Of a DNA stretch of 64,000 nucleotides, positions 33,612 through 45,804 are shown one piece after another. The DNA is taken from assembly GCA_002150815.3 (NCBI GenBank), contig NDFF03000090.1:62001-126000 (forward strand). The letters run 5' to 3'. The notes beneath the pieces are model-generated. The model worked only from the letters and a program-made list of their open reading frames with translations, did no database searches and had not been told where the DNA came from. Source of the stretch: Grammothele lineata. Lineage: Eukaryota > Basidiomycota > Agaricomycetes > Polyporales > Polyporaceae. Positions within the stretch are counted from its first letter, which is position 1, and each line of letters opens with the position of its first letter. A program made the position numbers and the translations under genes.

Positions 33612-33913
33612 GATCGCATTGAACAGCTGAAGACCGATGCAACAGCGTATGTTCCAGGTTAAAACAGGTGTGTTGACGGCAACAAGGACAGTGAGCGCGA
33701 GAAAGAGAGGGAGAGCGCAAAGCAAGTGCGGAGAGCCAAAGACGCGTTCGCCGACGCAGTGGCGGAAGCGGGCCTTTGTCCCGCCCGCCCCGTGCGGCTC
33801 CCTGTTTCGGCGCTGACGTCTTCATCATTTCTTACTTCGTTGATATCTCATGCGTCGAGTCCTGGATCGTTGCTCACTCTTCTTACATGAGAACGTTCGT
33901 ATGAACAAAAAGC

Positions 33914-33987
33914 TGGCCAACGCCGGGATCGAACCGACGACCTTGGCGTTATTAGCACCACGCTCTAACCAGCTGAGCTAGTCGGCC
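33914..33987 (-). tRNA. tRNA-Ile (anticodon AAU)
   Basis: The minus strand folds as a full cloverleaf. The acceptor stem is GGCCGAC with GTTGGCC (one G-U). The D arm reads GCTC AGCTGGTTA GAGC. The anticodon stem is TGGTG/CGCCA with loop CTAATAA (anticodon AAT). The T arm is GTCGG TTCGATC CCGGC. The discriminator is A, and no intron is seen. It lies between the divergent NTO1-like and POLD4-like genes. Confidence 0.96.
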
Positions 33988-34167
33988 TATACCCCTAGTT
34001 TGCTGGACCCATCCATAAGCCTAAATGCCGCCCAGCTGCAGGCCTCCCGCGCCCGACGTTCGAGCTCCCAGCTCCAATTCAGCTCTTGCTTTCGTCCGCT
34101 CCTCCTTGACTCGAACCCTCACGTCCTCTATCTCTCTGTTCAAATTGAACTCGGGTGTACGATAACA

Positions 34168-34913
34168 ATGAAGCAAGCCAAGCTTTCTTTTGTGTCCAAG
34201 CGCACCTCCTCTGCTGCCTCCGGGAAACCCGGCACCGCCAAAGCCGTTCCCAAACGATCCTCCAGGGCATCTTCCTCACGCCCCGTCTCGCCCGCGGTCA
34301 TCGTTCTCTCTGAGAGCGATTCAGAATCCTCCCAGGATGAGCGTTCTGTAACCCCACCTCAGAAGAAACGCCGTTTAGTCGCTCGTCAGGAGCGGCAGGA
34401 GCCAGAGGACCCCGAGCCGCTGCCCAACGAGCCCGAGAAGGAGAAGCTAGCAATTTCGGACACGCGGTGGAGGAAGGTGTACGGCGCAGCGAGGGAGAAG
34501 ATGGGGAACATTGACCCTGGTAAGTATCCGAGCTTGCGACTCATTCTATGCTGTGGGCGGATGGGGCTGACTGACAACGCCAGTTCATGCGACTGGGCAG
34601 AATATGGTCGACTATATTCTCCGAGTTTTCGATTTGTGAGTTACCCAGTCTTTGTATGCGTTTGTAGCTTGGTGCTCACCCTTGTTGTGTGGTAGGTCTT
34701 ACGAGTATGGACCTTGTGTCGGGGTCCCTCGATTGGAACGTTGGGAGCGCGCGCACGCGCTCGGTCTCAACCCGCCCCCAGAGGTCGGTGTATGCTCCCC
34801 TCTGGATCCGTATCAACACTCATTCCTTACCATAGATCAAGGAAATTCTGTTGACCAAGGAGGGAAGCGAAGAAACGCGATATTCTCACTCCGTCTTCTA
34901 CGGCGATGTCTAG
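34168..34913 (+). CDS. POLD4: DNA polymerase delta subunit 4-like protein
   Basis: Small accessory subunit of replicative DNA polymerase delta (human p12, fission yeast Cdm1), nuclear. Four exons: 34168-34519, 34584-34635, 34696-34783 and 34836-34913. The N-terminus MKQAKLSFVSK is a PIP-box-like start for PCNA binding, followed by a Ser/Lys-rich nuclear-signal region (KKRRLVAR). The conserved core reads FDLSYEYGPCVGVPRLERW, then ERAHALGLNPPPEIKEIL, which is the family signature. The product ends FYGDV. Phases agree at all three introns. The third donor (GTCGGT) is weaker than the others but preserves frame. About 40 bases downstream begins the segment duplicated with FunK1 C and E. Confidence 0.9.
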
Positions 34914-35219
34914 CTCCTATTTCGCGATCTCTGCCTTGTCGTGGTGCGTGTGTATTATGGACCCTGTTGCTGTATCTTGTTGCGTCATGTATCACTAGTA
35001 CATTGTGCTCGTCTTCGTCAGATGCTATCCCAGTTTTGTGCTTTGCACTGCGTTCTCGCTCTAACCTTACTGCCTGCACGCCGATTCTTCGTCCGACGCC
35101 TTCGTTCACGATTCATGATTCACCACAGCATGCATTAACAATCGTAGACATACACAAACGCAGAACATCAACACGCGTACAAAGAAATCGAACCTATCCC
35201 CGACGCCCACAACAAACCC
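34914..35219 (-). other. 3' flank of FunK1 C, duplicated at FunK1 E
   Basis: From about 34955 this matches, in inverted orientation, the region downstream of FunK1 E (54749-55190). Shared pieces include GTACTAGTGATAC-type and AATGCATGCTGTGG sequences. The left end of the duplicated block is therefore close to the POLD4-like stop codon. No gene is visible on either strand. Confidence 0.7.
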
Positions 35220-38200
35220 TCACCCACGACCCCTCCGTCCTCGACCCCTCCGCCCTCGTTTCGCAGGAGGCGGGCCCATCCGACGCGCGCCCGTGGACGA
35301 CGAGCCCTCGCCGCGGTCGTCCGCCTGCGCACCGTTCTCGGACTCCGCCTGCTCCGGCTTCCGCTTCCGGAGGCGGCTCTCTTGCGCCGCCGCTTTCTTT
35401 TTCTCTGGGTCGGCCTTCTCCTGCGCCTCTCGACGAGTCTTGGCCTCCTGCGCCTGGCGCGCAGAGCCAGCGCGGGTGTCTGTCTGTTCGTTGGCGGTGA
35501 TGTGAGGGGACTGGGCTGGCATTGAAGATATCTCGTGGGTTTTGGTCGCCGTCGACGCCTGCTGCAATGCGGCTTGCTGCCTGAAGAGGGCGAACTGATC
35601 GACTGCCTTGTCGCTTGTCCTCCCTTTCGACTCGTGGGCACTGAATGCATTAAACAGGTCATCATGAGATGAGAGCGGGCCGTCGATATCGCATAGCGGT
35701 GCGGTAGGCCCTGGGACAGGCGTCTTGGGAGCCCCGGTCGCGTTCGGGGGCGGCTGGGGATTCTGATCAGGCTTGCGAGAAAGGAAACGGCTGCCTTTAA
35801 ACTTGGGGTAGCTGGGGGTAGTGGTATTGGAGGAGGCCTCCTTCACCGCGTCTTGACTTTGAGACTTCATAGAAATGCCGTACATTTCTTTCATACGCGT
35901 GGAGTCGACGTGGGAGTAATGCTCGGAACAGACCCGCGCAAGTTCGATGAGGACTGCGTTGATGCCAGGGTTGTTTACTGCTGAGAACGGAGGTTTCGAT
36001 TTCTCCATAATACTCTCCTTCCACATACCTCCTATGAGAACGCCGTTGCGAACAGCCGAGTCCTCATATGTGTTTTTGACGAACGATTCAAGAGAACCGT
36101 TTAGTTCGACGAGGTGGTAGCGCAGGACGAGATAGTGATAGTCGTGAACAAGTCCCTCCAGGTCGTCGTAGAGACGGTACGGCTTGCGAGGGTACAACAT
36201 AGACAACGCAGAACGATTCATCCACGTGCCCTGTGCACAACGTCAGCTTCAGCTCGCGTATGATGAACTTTGATGCTAGCTCACGGAACGATCCGGCTCC
36301 ATAGGTCCCTTGCCAAGCTCGCACTCTAAGCGCGAAATGTCCCAATCGATGAGGAGGGCCGAGTTGGTAGCGGGATCAATGAGGATGTTCCCAATGCTGA
36401 CATCCCGATGAAGAACGTGGGCGAATGTCCATGCTACGTAATGTGCTGTCGGTGTCAAGAAGTTTCAATACACATTAAGAGAACGCCGAGAACGATGGCC
36501 TACCAGAGATGACCTGAGTGAAGAAATCCGCTAGCTCCCAGAAGTTCTTGAATTCGGTCAGCGGGATCCCGACTTCCTTGATTACAATGCGATAGTGAAT
36601 ACGTAGGACCGGCGCAGGTTTACCGGCCAAACCGAGTCGGTCTTGTACTCTGGTAATCTGTGTATGAGGTCCGCCAACGTCACCGCCACAGACGAGCGTC
36701 GGAATACCAACGTCCCCTTCACGAATCTCTGGGACTTGCTCGAAGAGCTTGTACACGGCATGCTCTGGCCGTGACCGACCTTCAACGTAGGGACGCCAGG
36801 AGTCCTTAAGCCAGCACAGCTGACCCGTCGAGAGGTCGTACGCGACGTAGCCGCGAGTACACCGCCCGAACAGTCCGTCAGCCGCAAACGTCGGCTTCCC
36901 CACGAGGAACTGCCGGGGACCGGGGCGCGGGGGCAACGGAGGGGGGTCGAGTGAAACCTCGGACCGCGGAGAAGGTTTGAAGGGGCCGTCAGTGTAATTC
37001 TCGTTTTTAGACACGGGCTGGTCCTCGACGAGGAGCTTGTATATCGGACAGTGATGCGAGAGCGCGGCCTCGACCATCTTCTGCACGGCGGGAGGGACAC
37101 CATTGTTCGTCGCCATATCCCGGAACGCCTGAATGTCCGCCTCATCCTCGGCGAGTGTCGCGGTCGGATCATAGCCCATCTCCGCGTCCGACATGTGCGC
37201 CAACTTCCACAGGAAGGTATGCAGGAGAGAAGTGGTCGCCGTCCAGTCGAAAGCCTCGGAGATGAAGACGCCCACTCGGTCGTAGTAGCACAAGCGCGCA
37301 AGTGCCCCACAGACATACACGGCGTAAAGGAAGGTGCGATGTTGGTGCTTCAGGACATTAGACACGTACTCCGCCCACTGCGCAAGCGCTTCCTCCGCAT
37401 CGTGACCCTGACGCACAAATGGTGGGGTTTCGGACGGTGAGTCCTTGCCAGTGGGCGGCGCCGAGCTACCATCAGCCGTCTTGACGGAGTCCACAGGGTC
37501 GTTCGTGACCGAGCCACCGTCGTCGGAAGAAGGATCCGTAGCACTCTAATCAAGGGCCATTAGTCGCCGGTCGGGGAGGGAGCAACGGACAACAAACCTT
37601 AGACGCTGGGCCCGTACCCTGCTCCGTAGTCTCCTCCAATTGCCCTCCTTCCTCGACGGCACTCGTCTTCTCGCGACCTGCCTGCGCCTTCTTCTTCTTC
37701 TTCCGCTCGAACACAAACGCAGATCGCTGTACGTTATTCTTGACCTCGGCGGGAACGACCACGTGATGCCATGATCGTCGACCGAGATCGACGACGTTCT
37801 TTCCCTTCGCCTCCAATTTGCTCCGCGTGGCTTCCGAAAGTTCCGTTGCATGACGAGCAAACTCATCGTTGAAGTAGATACCCCCGTCGTTCACCGTGTC
37901 CTTCGCGCTCTGATTACCGTCATCAGATTTGTACGTAGCCGTGTTCAGAGCGCAGAGCCGCTCTCTCTTGCCCGCAGCAACGAATACAGAGTTGCAAGTT
38001 CGTGTCTGTGATCAAATTAGCATCGATACGAGGAAATTTGACAGTGGTTGCTCACAAACTCAGGATAGATGTCCTTCTCGTTCTCCACCTTCGAAAGGTC
38101 GGGTGCCACGAACTTGGCGCGGTCGTCGGCGGTCGGAGCATCGCCCTTCACCACACTGTCAAACACGGGCTCAGAGAGCAGATGGAAGCGATTCATGGCG

Positions 38201-38385
38201 TAACGATCTGCTAAGAGTCCCCCAAGAGCCTTGTTGGTCTTTTTGTCGAAGGCGTGCTCGTTGAAGGTGCTGGGGGCGTGGTTGTTTGGGGTAGGACCAC
38301 TCTCAGGAGGCAAAGCGTTTCTCGGAGGTGTGCTAGGCGGTGCCGGCGGCTCGTTGCTCCCGGATGGAGCGCTGTCTGTCTGCAT
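35220..38385 (-). CDS. FunK1 fungal-type protein kinase C (intact)
   Basis: Five exons on the minus strand: 38385-38056, 38005-37598, 37545-36504, 36445-36285 and 36230-35220, giving about 983 residues. The start ATG at 38385 is chosen because a TATA-like box (about 38499-38506) overlaps the upstream in-frame ATG. The N-terminal helical region is followed by HTFLWKLAHMSDAEMGYD, GRCTRGYVAYD, LVCGGDVGG, catalytic HRDVSIGN, DWD (LLIDWDI), then GTWMNRSALSMLYPRKPYR, RLYDDLEG, and a long tail with DIDGPLSSHDDLFNAFSAH. The tail ends in basic RG repeats (KRGRRGRGRRGRG), suggesting nuclear or nucleic-acid contact. No frameshift or stop. It is the inverted duplicate of FunK1 E; substrate and pathway are unknown. 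Confidence 0.88.
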
Positions 38386-39109
38386 CGCGTCGTCGTCGTC
38401 GTCGTCGTCACGAGTAGCGAGAGGAAGGGGATGGTGGTCAGACGGGAGGGTAGCAGAGAGGGAAACGGAGGAAACTAACGGAACTGGGAAGGGTTCGAAT
38501 TTATATTTGATGTGAGTCACTTTTTGTCCGCTCGATTTGTTCGGCTGGGCTACAATGTGGACGGATGCTGCACGGAAGGCCGGGATAGCGGTGGTGGGGA
38601 CTGCTTATCCGATAGATCGCTTACGTGAGCGTTCGCAACTCCGCGATACTGCATAACTCACAAAGATTGTATTGGTCCTTTGTTGTCTAATGAAGACTGC
38701 GGTATGGGGGACAATGGAACGGGCGACGGTGGTCGGCACAGAAAACGAACTTGGGCGTCACGCGCAGTCGCCACGGCGGAGTTGATAACTGTGCCGTTTT
38801 TGGAATGCAGTGAAGCGCCCACGTTGCCGACCACCTTCAACTTGAAGCCACCGCCCATCCTCTCTCGAGCTCTCTCGAGCTCCCGCAATGTCGGTACTGT
38901 TACTTTGTGCTTACACAAGGTTGTATGGTATTGAATGATTTGTCTAGGATAGTAATTTGAGGGGCCAGCGCTGCGCGGGCGTACGCGCGAAACTTGGACC
39001 GGAACTTTGGTCACTCGTGCCTCGACGCACCAAGGTCCAAATGTGGCGCGTCGCCCGTCTCATGCTGAGTCGACAGTAGGTACGGGAATCGATCGTGAGA
39101 ATTGGAAGT
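38386..39109 (-). promoter_or_regulatory. Upstream region of FunK1 C, shared with E and with the left flank of the retrotransposon
   Basis: A TATA-like ATATAAAT (minus strand) lies at about 38499-38506, some 115 bases before the ATG. From about 38650 to 39080 the sequence matches 51330-50905 in inverted orientation, and part of it matches 11430-11780. The GAC/GTC trinucleotide run at 38390-38410 encodes the acidic stretch in the upstream open frame and is shorter in E. Confidence 0.6.
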
Positions 39110-39690
39110 GTTAAGTAATGGGCACTACCGTTTCGATCGTATACTACTCTCAAGCCCCCTCACAACCGTCGAATAAGTAGCTCGTCTCCCACCCAACTTC
39201 GTGCTCAACATACCCAAGCCCGGAAGCTCCTCTGACCAATCATAGGGGCCCATCGCGCATGCTATGCCATCGCTCTGCTCTCAGATCGAGCTGCGCCAGA
39301 GGCAGGGGGCGTCGGTGCGTGTGCTCGTAGGGATTCGCGCTGTTTTCGCGTCTTGACCAGGAGTGAGACTCGAGAGAGGCGTCCAGCTACCCGCTTGCTT
39401 CCGATGCCGACGCGGAGGCACGGAATGAAGCTGCATTGTGCCCTGAGTGCGCCCGTTCGAGGTTGCGCGGGAGCCGCAGGGCCCTGGGCGAGCGTACGTC
39501 GAGAGCCTGGCAGGCGGAGACGGAGTTTGCCTGGTGCGGCCGCTTCTTGCCGCGCGCGCTGCGAGGGAGTGCAGCCTCTGTGCCGGATGAGACTTGGCAT
39601 CCGGGTCGAGGAGCGGGTGGTATACGGTCCACGTCACTATCTCATGCTCGACTTGGCGGGTGTTGGCAACGTTGTGCTCGCCACTGCGCT
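39110..39690 (-). pseudogene. FHA-kinase C-terminal tail relic (K2-like)
   Basis: The minus strand carries pieces of the K2 tail in order: YHPLLDP (K2 YHPARS), KKRPHQANSVSACQALDVR (K2 TKRPHEASSVSASQALDVR), ASFRASASASEASG, and ELPGLGMLSTKLGGR (K2 EVPGLGALSAKWGGR). They sit in different frames with stops, and no FHA or kinase domain is left. Its position upstream of FunK1 C, in the same orientation, repeats the K2-then-FunK1 order at 10.5-24 kb and shows that the duplicated block included both genes. Confidence 0.8.
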
Positions 39691-39851
39691 CAGGCTCGGG
39701 CTGCACGATAACGGTGAGTTGGACTGTGTTGCATAACATACATAGAATAGTTACTTGCCTCGCTAATGACCTCCTACACGCCCCCGGTGAATGCGAGGAA
39801 AGCCGGTGGTCAGGACCATGTAGAGAGAACGCAACTATAGACAAACATGTC

Positions 39852-42671
39852 CTAGTGGGCATGACAGCCTCCGATGACCTCATTGATACTCTCAAACGCG
39901 CATCCATCGTTCCCCTTTCGTCTCTTCACCGCTCGCGCGGATTGCGACTCGACTCCGACTCCGACTCGCACGACCTCGAGTGGGAAAACGCATGTCGGTG
40001 CGCGCCGAACTTGGCTTGATACGCTCGAGAAAGTCGGCCGACCTTCTCTTAAGATCCCGCGCAGGCCACTCTTGGCGACATAGAAAGGCAGGAGGACGTC
40101 GATGAGCGCGTCGTGGGTGGCCAGAGGACCGTCTTGTGCGAGGCTGGAGCTGGGACGGTCGTTCGTGGCGCTGGATGTGTCGTCTTCTGGATGCGACGGC
40201 TGCGTTGCTATAGGGGCGAAGGAGGGGCGTCGCGGGTGAGCCGTGGGATGCGTGACGATGTGGTCGGGACCGACGGTCAATTGCGAATCTGAGGCAGCTT
40301 GCGGAGGGGAATGAAGTGCCGAGGAGGCGTCAGGAATGATGAAATCCACCGTATGCTCGTCTTCTTCTTCCACATCCTCGGTAGTAGTCCCCTCGTGCAC
40401 TGACGAAACCTCGGCAGATACCGCCGCCGGCCTGTAGTACCTCAAATAATCCGAGAGGTCCAGCAAGGCGTAATGCTCGCGAGTCAGTTGGCAATTTGGT
40501 CGAGCAGGGACGTCAACGTCGTATTGTTCATCGGCGCAGGGTGGTCTCCTCGGAGCATGAGGCAGAGTTTCCTCTTGCCCCCGACACGAATGCCGAAGCC
40601 ATCGGCATCCGGGACGATCGCCGCTTCTTCGTACCAGCTAGAGATGGTGCTCGCGAGGATGTCTGTCTCCCACGTCTCGAGGAACCGGAGGATGAGGTAG
40701 TGGAGGACGTGGATAAACGACTCGACGTCGTCGGAGACTTGGTACAGTTTGAACGGGCGGAGTTGGGAGATTGCGGAGCAGAAGTACCAGGTGCCCTGGA
40801 ACGTCTGTAATCAGGCGCTGTAGCTGTTGGAGGTAGTACAATTCAAGGCTTACCACGCGGTTACCAGTCCTCCGGCCTGTTCCCATATGCTCGGCATACT
40901 TGCATAGGTCCCAGTCGCATCGAAGCGCTTTGAGATGCACTTTCCCATATTCACCCTTAACGCCATGTATCATGATGTTGTTGACACTGATATCTCTATG
41001 TAGGACGCGAGCTTTCTCCCAAGCGTCGCGATGTGCTGTCAAATGATCGATTAGCTCGCTGCGGCGCGTTGTGCTGGATCGTATGTGCTCACCGTACAGT
41101 GCATATACTAGGAATATGATCAGCTGCCACCAATCCTTGAAGTCCGTCAGAGGACGACAGACTTCCTCCAGGAAAATGAGATAGTGTGCGCGAGGCCAGT
41201 GTGGGGAATCTGTGCAGCTACTTGCGACATTGGTCGCCCCGTCCGCGCGATTCTCCTCCAGTGCGTCTTCACTGTGTGCCGCGCTGTCGGAATCGTGCAC
41301 ACGAGTATGTTGCTGTCGATCTGGGCCCGAGTGCTTCCCGACATCCTCACCACCGAGGCACGTCGGGACGAACTGAACGTCGTTCTCGCGGAGCTGCTCG
41401 TACACCTCGTGTTCTGGGACGACGTTCGGGCTGTCGACGCGCCACGAGTCCTTGATGAAGATAGCGCGCCGCCGACCGGAGCCGGAGGGGTCGTACGCGA
41501 CGAATCCACGCGTGCAGCGCCCGAACAGCGCGGCGCTGACGAATTTCGGACGGCCGATGAAGACGCGGGAGCCGTCGGCGCGCGCGAGGGCTTGGAGGGG
41601 CCATGGGGAGCACGTCGAGACATGGCGTGGGGTGGGGTTGCGGGCTTCTTTGGGGTTGACGCAGAGTGCGTAGAAGAGCTGGTCCTGGACATACGTCGAG
41701 AGACCGTTGGAGGGGGCCGTCGCGAAGTCGAACGCTTGCTGGATCTCGGCGGTCGTCGCGGGAACTACCGTAGGGTCGTACCCGAGCTGTTCGCAATTTG
41801 CGTGTGCGAGCCGCCAGAAGAACGTGGGCAGCGTCTGGTCGGAAGGGTCGCTCCACGAGAAGGGGTGTGAGGGGACACAGTTGTCGCGATCGACGTAGAT
41901 CATTCGCGCCTGGTGCTGGTAGACGTAGAGGGCGATGACGAAGACGCGGTGCTGGCGGCCGAAGACAGTCGCGATGCACTTCGTCCACCGGTCCAGGGCT
42001 TTGCTGCCTAGGCTGTCCGGATCGTCCTGGGGGAGTGTTCGCATCTTGGGCTCCTTGAACTCGAATGCAGATCGGCCGTGATCGGTTGTGATCTCGATAG
42101 ACACGACGATGTCGGCGAATGAACAGCGGCCAGTGAACTTTTTCCCGGCCTGCGGCGAGACTAAGTGAGGTGACGTGAGGAATGTTTTCTCGTGAACGTG
42201 GACAAGGCCCTTGTAGCGCTCACCACTGACAAACAGAGCCGACTCGCATCCTGCAGTATTATTCCAACCCTCATCGCTCTCATCATCTTCAGATTCCAGA
42301 CCCCGAGAGATCTGCCAATTTGCGACATCGTGAACCGCGAGCGTAGGAGTACCAGATCGGCTCTCGGCACGCTCGAGGACTGTTGCGGCGAAGTTGCACT
42401 AGAGCTCGGTAGTCAGTATACTTAATTTGATAATGAACATGAGAAGGATACGCACAATCTGGATGTTCAGTTCCCGAGGATCAAGTTCAGTATCAAGCTT
42501 ATCAAATCGTGAGAATGCAGCGTAGTCGGCTTGAGAAGGATCTGAGCCGGGCAGAAACCGTGCAAGCCACTCTAACGGCAGGAGTCCATCGTGGCAGTGG
42601 TCGTGCATTGCGCCTACCCTCGCGACGTGATATCCCCGAATGGAGGCAAAGGGGACAAGTAAGTATGACAA
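39852..42671 (-). CDS. FunK1 fungal-type protein kinase D, with a C-lobe frameshift
   Basis: A more divergent FunK1 member. The first exon starts near 42671 (MSYLLVPFASIRGYHV) and has a donor near 42450. The large exon contains GRCSFADIVVSIEITTDHG, LPTFFWRLAHANCEQLGYD, GRCTRGFVAYD and LGGEDVG. The catalytic exon has RVLHRDISVNNIMI and the family DWD (CDWDLCKY). The last exon opens GTWYFCSAISQLRPFKLYQ and has DDVESFIHVLHYL. At about 40480 the frame breaks: LLDQIAN runs into TGA, while the homologous REHYALLDLSDYL continues in another frame. No intron fits, so it is a pseudogene or a sequence error. The tail has GPLATHDALIDVLL and the basic VKRRKGND. It is head-to-head with FHA kinase K3. Confidence 0.8.
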
Positions 42672-43222
42672 AGGCAGAAGCTTGTTGTATGGGCGTGTAT
42701 GTTAGAGTTGCGTGGCGGTGAGGAAAGAAGCTTCATCGCTGATCTTAGACTCTCGTGGTCGGCGCGGCGACAAAAGCGTCATCGTGGGTCACCGTGGGTG
42801 GCAGCGGCGCTCAAGCTACAAGGAGGCTGTGCAGCTGCCGCAGTACCGAACGAATCGGAGCGCGGATATTAAATCTCCGACAGACTCCGCGCACCGCACC
42901 TCGGAGCCGCGAGCTGGTTTTCGACTCCGTCGTCTTACCCCGACCTCGATATCGTCCGACTGGTTTCGATCGCTCTACTCGTGTTCCCAATCGCTCTACC
43001 GCTCTCCAGCACACGCTTTATTTCTCCGCGACGCGCCCTTGATCCAGCGCGCACTGCGGAGCGCTTGCTGTATGTCCAACATCATCCGCTCGCGTCCGTG
43101 TATACCCTTCTTCTCCGTCTCCGCTGCTCTCCGAGCAAGACCTTCCTAAGCTCGACCGAATTACACTCATCCCAAGTATTGGAGAGACATCATTTGGTGG
43201 ATTGTAAGCACGTCACGGCTTC
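42672..43222. promoter_or_regulatory. Shared divergent intergenic region of FunK1 D and FHA kinase K3
   Basis: About 550 bases between divergent start codons, the second instance of the FunK1/FHA-kinase head-to-head layout. A weak TATA-like ATATTAAAT lies near 42867 on the plus strand. Pyrimidine-rich leaders precede K3. No repeat is seen. Confidence 0.45.
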
Positions 43223-44479
43223 ATGGCCCTCGAGGGCGCCTCGCAGCCCACCCAGGGCTCGACGCAATCGACGCAAGGCACGACCCAATCTACCCAAGAA
43301 GCGTCTTATACTGCGCCGGAACGCTCGGATGGCACTATCTGGGGTTCCCTCATTCCATTGAACGCGCTTAATCCCCACATCAGTCGTATTGATTTGAAGA
43401 AGGACAAACATTTGTATATCATCGGACGCGGCAGACATACGGACTCGGTGGACATTCGCTTCTCACACGGTAACCAAATAAGTGAGTCCTGACCGTTGCG
43501 CTTCGTCATTTCATATGAACTTACGCGCGTTCTATAGGTCGGACTCATTGCTCTATCAAGTGGGATGGCCAAGAGAACTCTCGCTCTACTGTCACTATCA
43601 AGGACCTCAAGGCCAAGTCCGGTACATTCGTGAGTTCTATCATATTCCAAACGCCCTGTGCTCGCCTCATGGCCAACGTTTCACAGATCTTCGACGGCCG
43701 GATGGCTCCTCACGAGCACCGGCTGCTCAAGGACTGGGCGCACATCTCCTTCGGCCCTCCCGAGTCTCTCGTGCACGATACCAAGCTGGAGGATGTTTAC
43801 TGTGCGTGATGTCCGTCCCTATCATTGCTCTCGTCAGGCTCACAAAGCGCCCGTTTCGCAGCCTTCGTATTCCGGCTTATGGCGTCAACCCAGCGCGCGT
43901 CGGAGCACAGCCTCTACGACATGTACGACGTACACCACGTCCTTGGAGAGGGCGCATACGCGACGGTCGTGAAGGCGCTGCACCGGAGAGAAGGAGCGTG
44001 GTACGCTGTCAAGATGTTCAAGGCGGACAAGCTCTCGCACGTGTTGGACGGGCACGACCCGGCTGCTCCCGAAGGCTTCCCTCTCACTCACTTTCAGAAG
44101 GAGATACAGATCTTGCGGAGGCTCGACCATCCCAACGTCTGTAAGTTGAGGGAAGCCTTCTACGAGGGTGACAGCATCAGTAAGCGTCTCATTCTGCTGC
44201 GTAGCCGCGCAACTGACCTGGACGTTCCAGACGTCGTGCTCGAGCTGTGCAAGGGTGGGGACTTGATGAAGTATCTCATGAAACGCGAACATAAGATTCT
44301 GCGTGAGTATATTTCCCCTCCTTATCTCAACGACGAACTGACGTCATCACACGCAGTTGAACCGGAAGCGCAGGACATCACATATCAGATCTGCGAAGCA
44401 CTGGAGGTAGGCGATCTTCTCTGGGCGTATGCTCGCACTTTCCAACGCTGACGATATTCCGTAGTACATGCACGAGATG

Positions 44480-44514
<35 letters not shown>

Positions 44515-45662
44515 TCTCTTGACACTTGACCGGCCGCCGTTCGTCAAGGTAGCCGACTTTGGTCTTGCCAAGATCGTCGACTCCGCCTCCATGCTTCAAG
44601 CGAGTATCCCCTCTCGCCGACGAAATAGACCTTGCTGACTTGACTATAGACTCAATGCGGAACACGCGCGTTCGCCGCACCGGAAGTGCTCACCGCCGCG
44701 ACCACGGGCGGATACGACAACGCCGTCGACAGCTGGAGCCTCGGCGTCATGGTCTACATGATGTACGTCTTACCTTCATTCACATGGCACTACGTACTCA
44801 CGACCTAAACACGTCACACGTGCAGGCTCACCGCGCACAGCCCGTTCGAAGACGATCGCCCACTAGACGATCCCGACTGGGACCTCCTCCACGACTTCAA
44901 CATCTCCGCCGACGGTCTGTCTCTCCCTCTTTTCCCACAGCCTTCTCGCTGACCCCACTCTCTTGCTCCCCAGGTCTAGACTTCATGGCCCGCCTACTCG
45001 CCTACCGCGCGCGCGACCGCCTCACCGCCTCCGAGGCGCTCGCGCACCCCTGGATCTCCTCGCGCAGAGACAAGATCCACGCGCGCAGGCTTGAGAGGGA
45101 ACGTTCCCTCCTCTCCGCTGGGACCGCGTCCCGGGCTGCGTCGCGGAAGCCCTCGCGTACGGCTACGCCCGCCGTGCCCGAGGTGGAGGTGGCTGCGCGT
45201 AGCGATAGGTCTAGGTCTGCTACTGCTACGCCTGCACCTGCGCCTCTTCCCGCGCCTGAGGCTCCGCCGAAGCGCGGAGAGAAGCGTAAGGCAACCAGCG
45301 GGAGCGCAGACGGCGGCTTGAGCACGCGGGCGCTCGGGCGCTCGTTGTCTTCTCTCTCTGTCAACGAGGAGCTGCCTCCCCCACGAAAGCGCTTGCGCGG
45401 GGAGCCGAGCGAGGGTGCTCTTACCAAGGCAACGAAGGGCGCGGGTGCGGGCAAAGATGATAAGGGCAAGGGGAAGGCGCGTACGCGAGACGACGCCCGC
45501 GTTGCACGTCGCGAGCGCGCTACGTTGAAGTCGAAGCCCGAGACCGAACCTGCAGAGGCGGCGCTCACGGAAGCTCCTGTTCCTGACGTGGACACTGATA
45601 TGGACGAGGTGCCAGGATTGGGACTCTGGAGCGGCTCCTCGGGACCGTCGAGCCACTGCTGA
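43223..45662 (+). CDS. FHA-domain serine/threonine kinase K3
   Basis: The ATG at 43223 opens a Thr/Gln repeat leader ([21 protein letters not shown]-like), then the FHA domain: [26 protein letters not shown], and KSGTF where NG is expected. Loss of the usual Asn-Gly may weaken phosphothreonine binding. The kinase has GEGAYATV near 43944, [12 protein letters not shown] at 44489, DFG at 44555 and [10 protein letters not shown], with DSWSLGV. About eight short introns. The tail contains [10 protein letters not shown], a charged [11 protein letters not shown] segment and the end motif [14 protein letters not shown] clusters, FHA and a CAMK-type kinase together recall Rad53/Cds1/Chk2. It is tandem with K4 and divergent from FunK1 D. 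Confidence 0.83.
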
Positions 45663-45804
45663 GGCCTGGAGCATCTACTGTACTGGATTTTGGAAACTCT
45701 TGTCGTCGTTGGATCGCTGTCGTAGCTGTGCTGGATCTTTGTGTAGAATATCTTCTTGCTGTCTAATCTAGTCGTTCTCTTGCTTTGTCGCACCCCTCCA
45801 CTCA

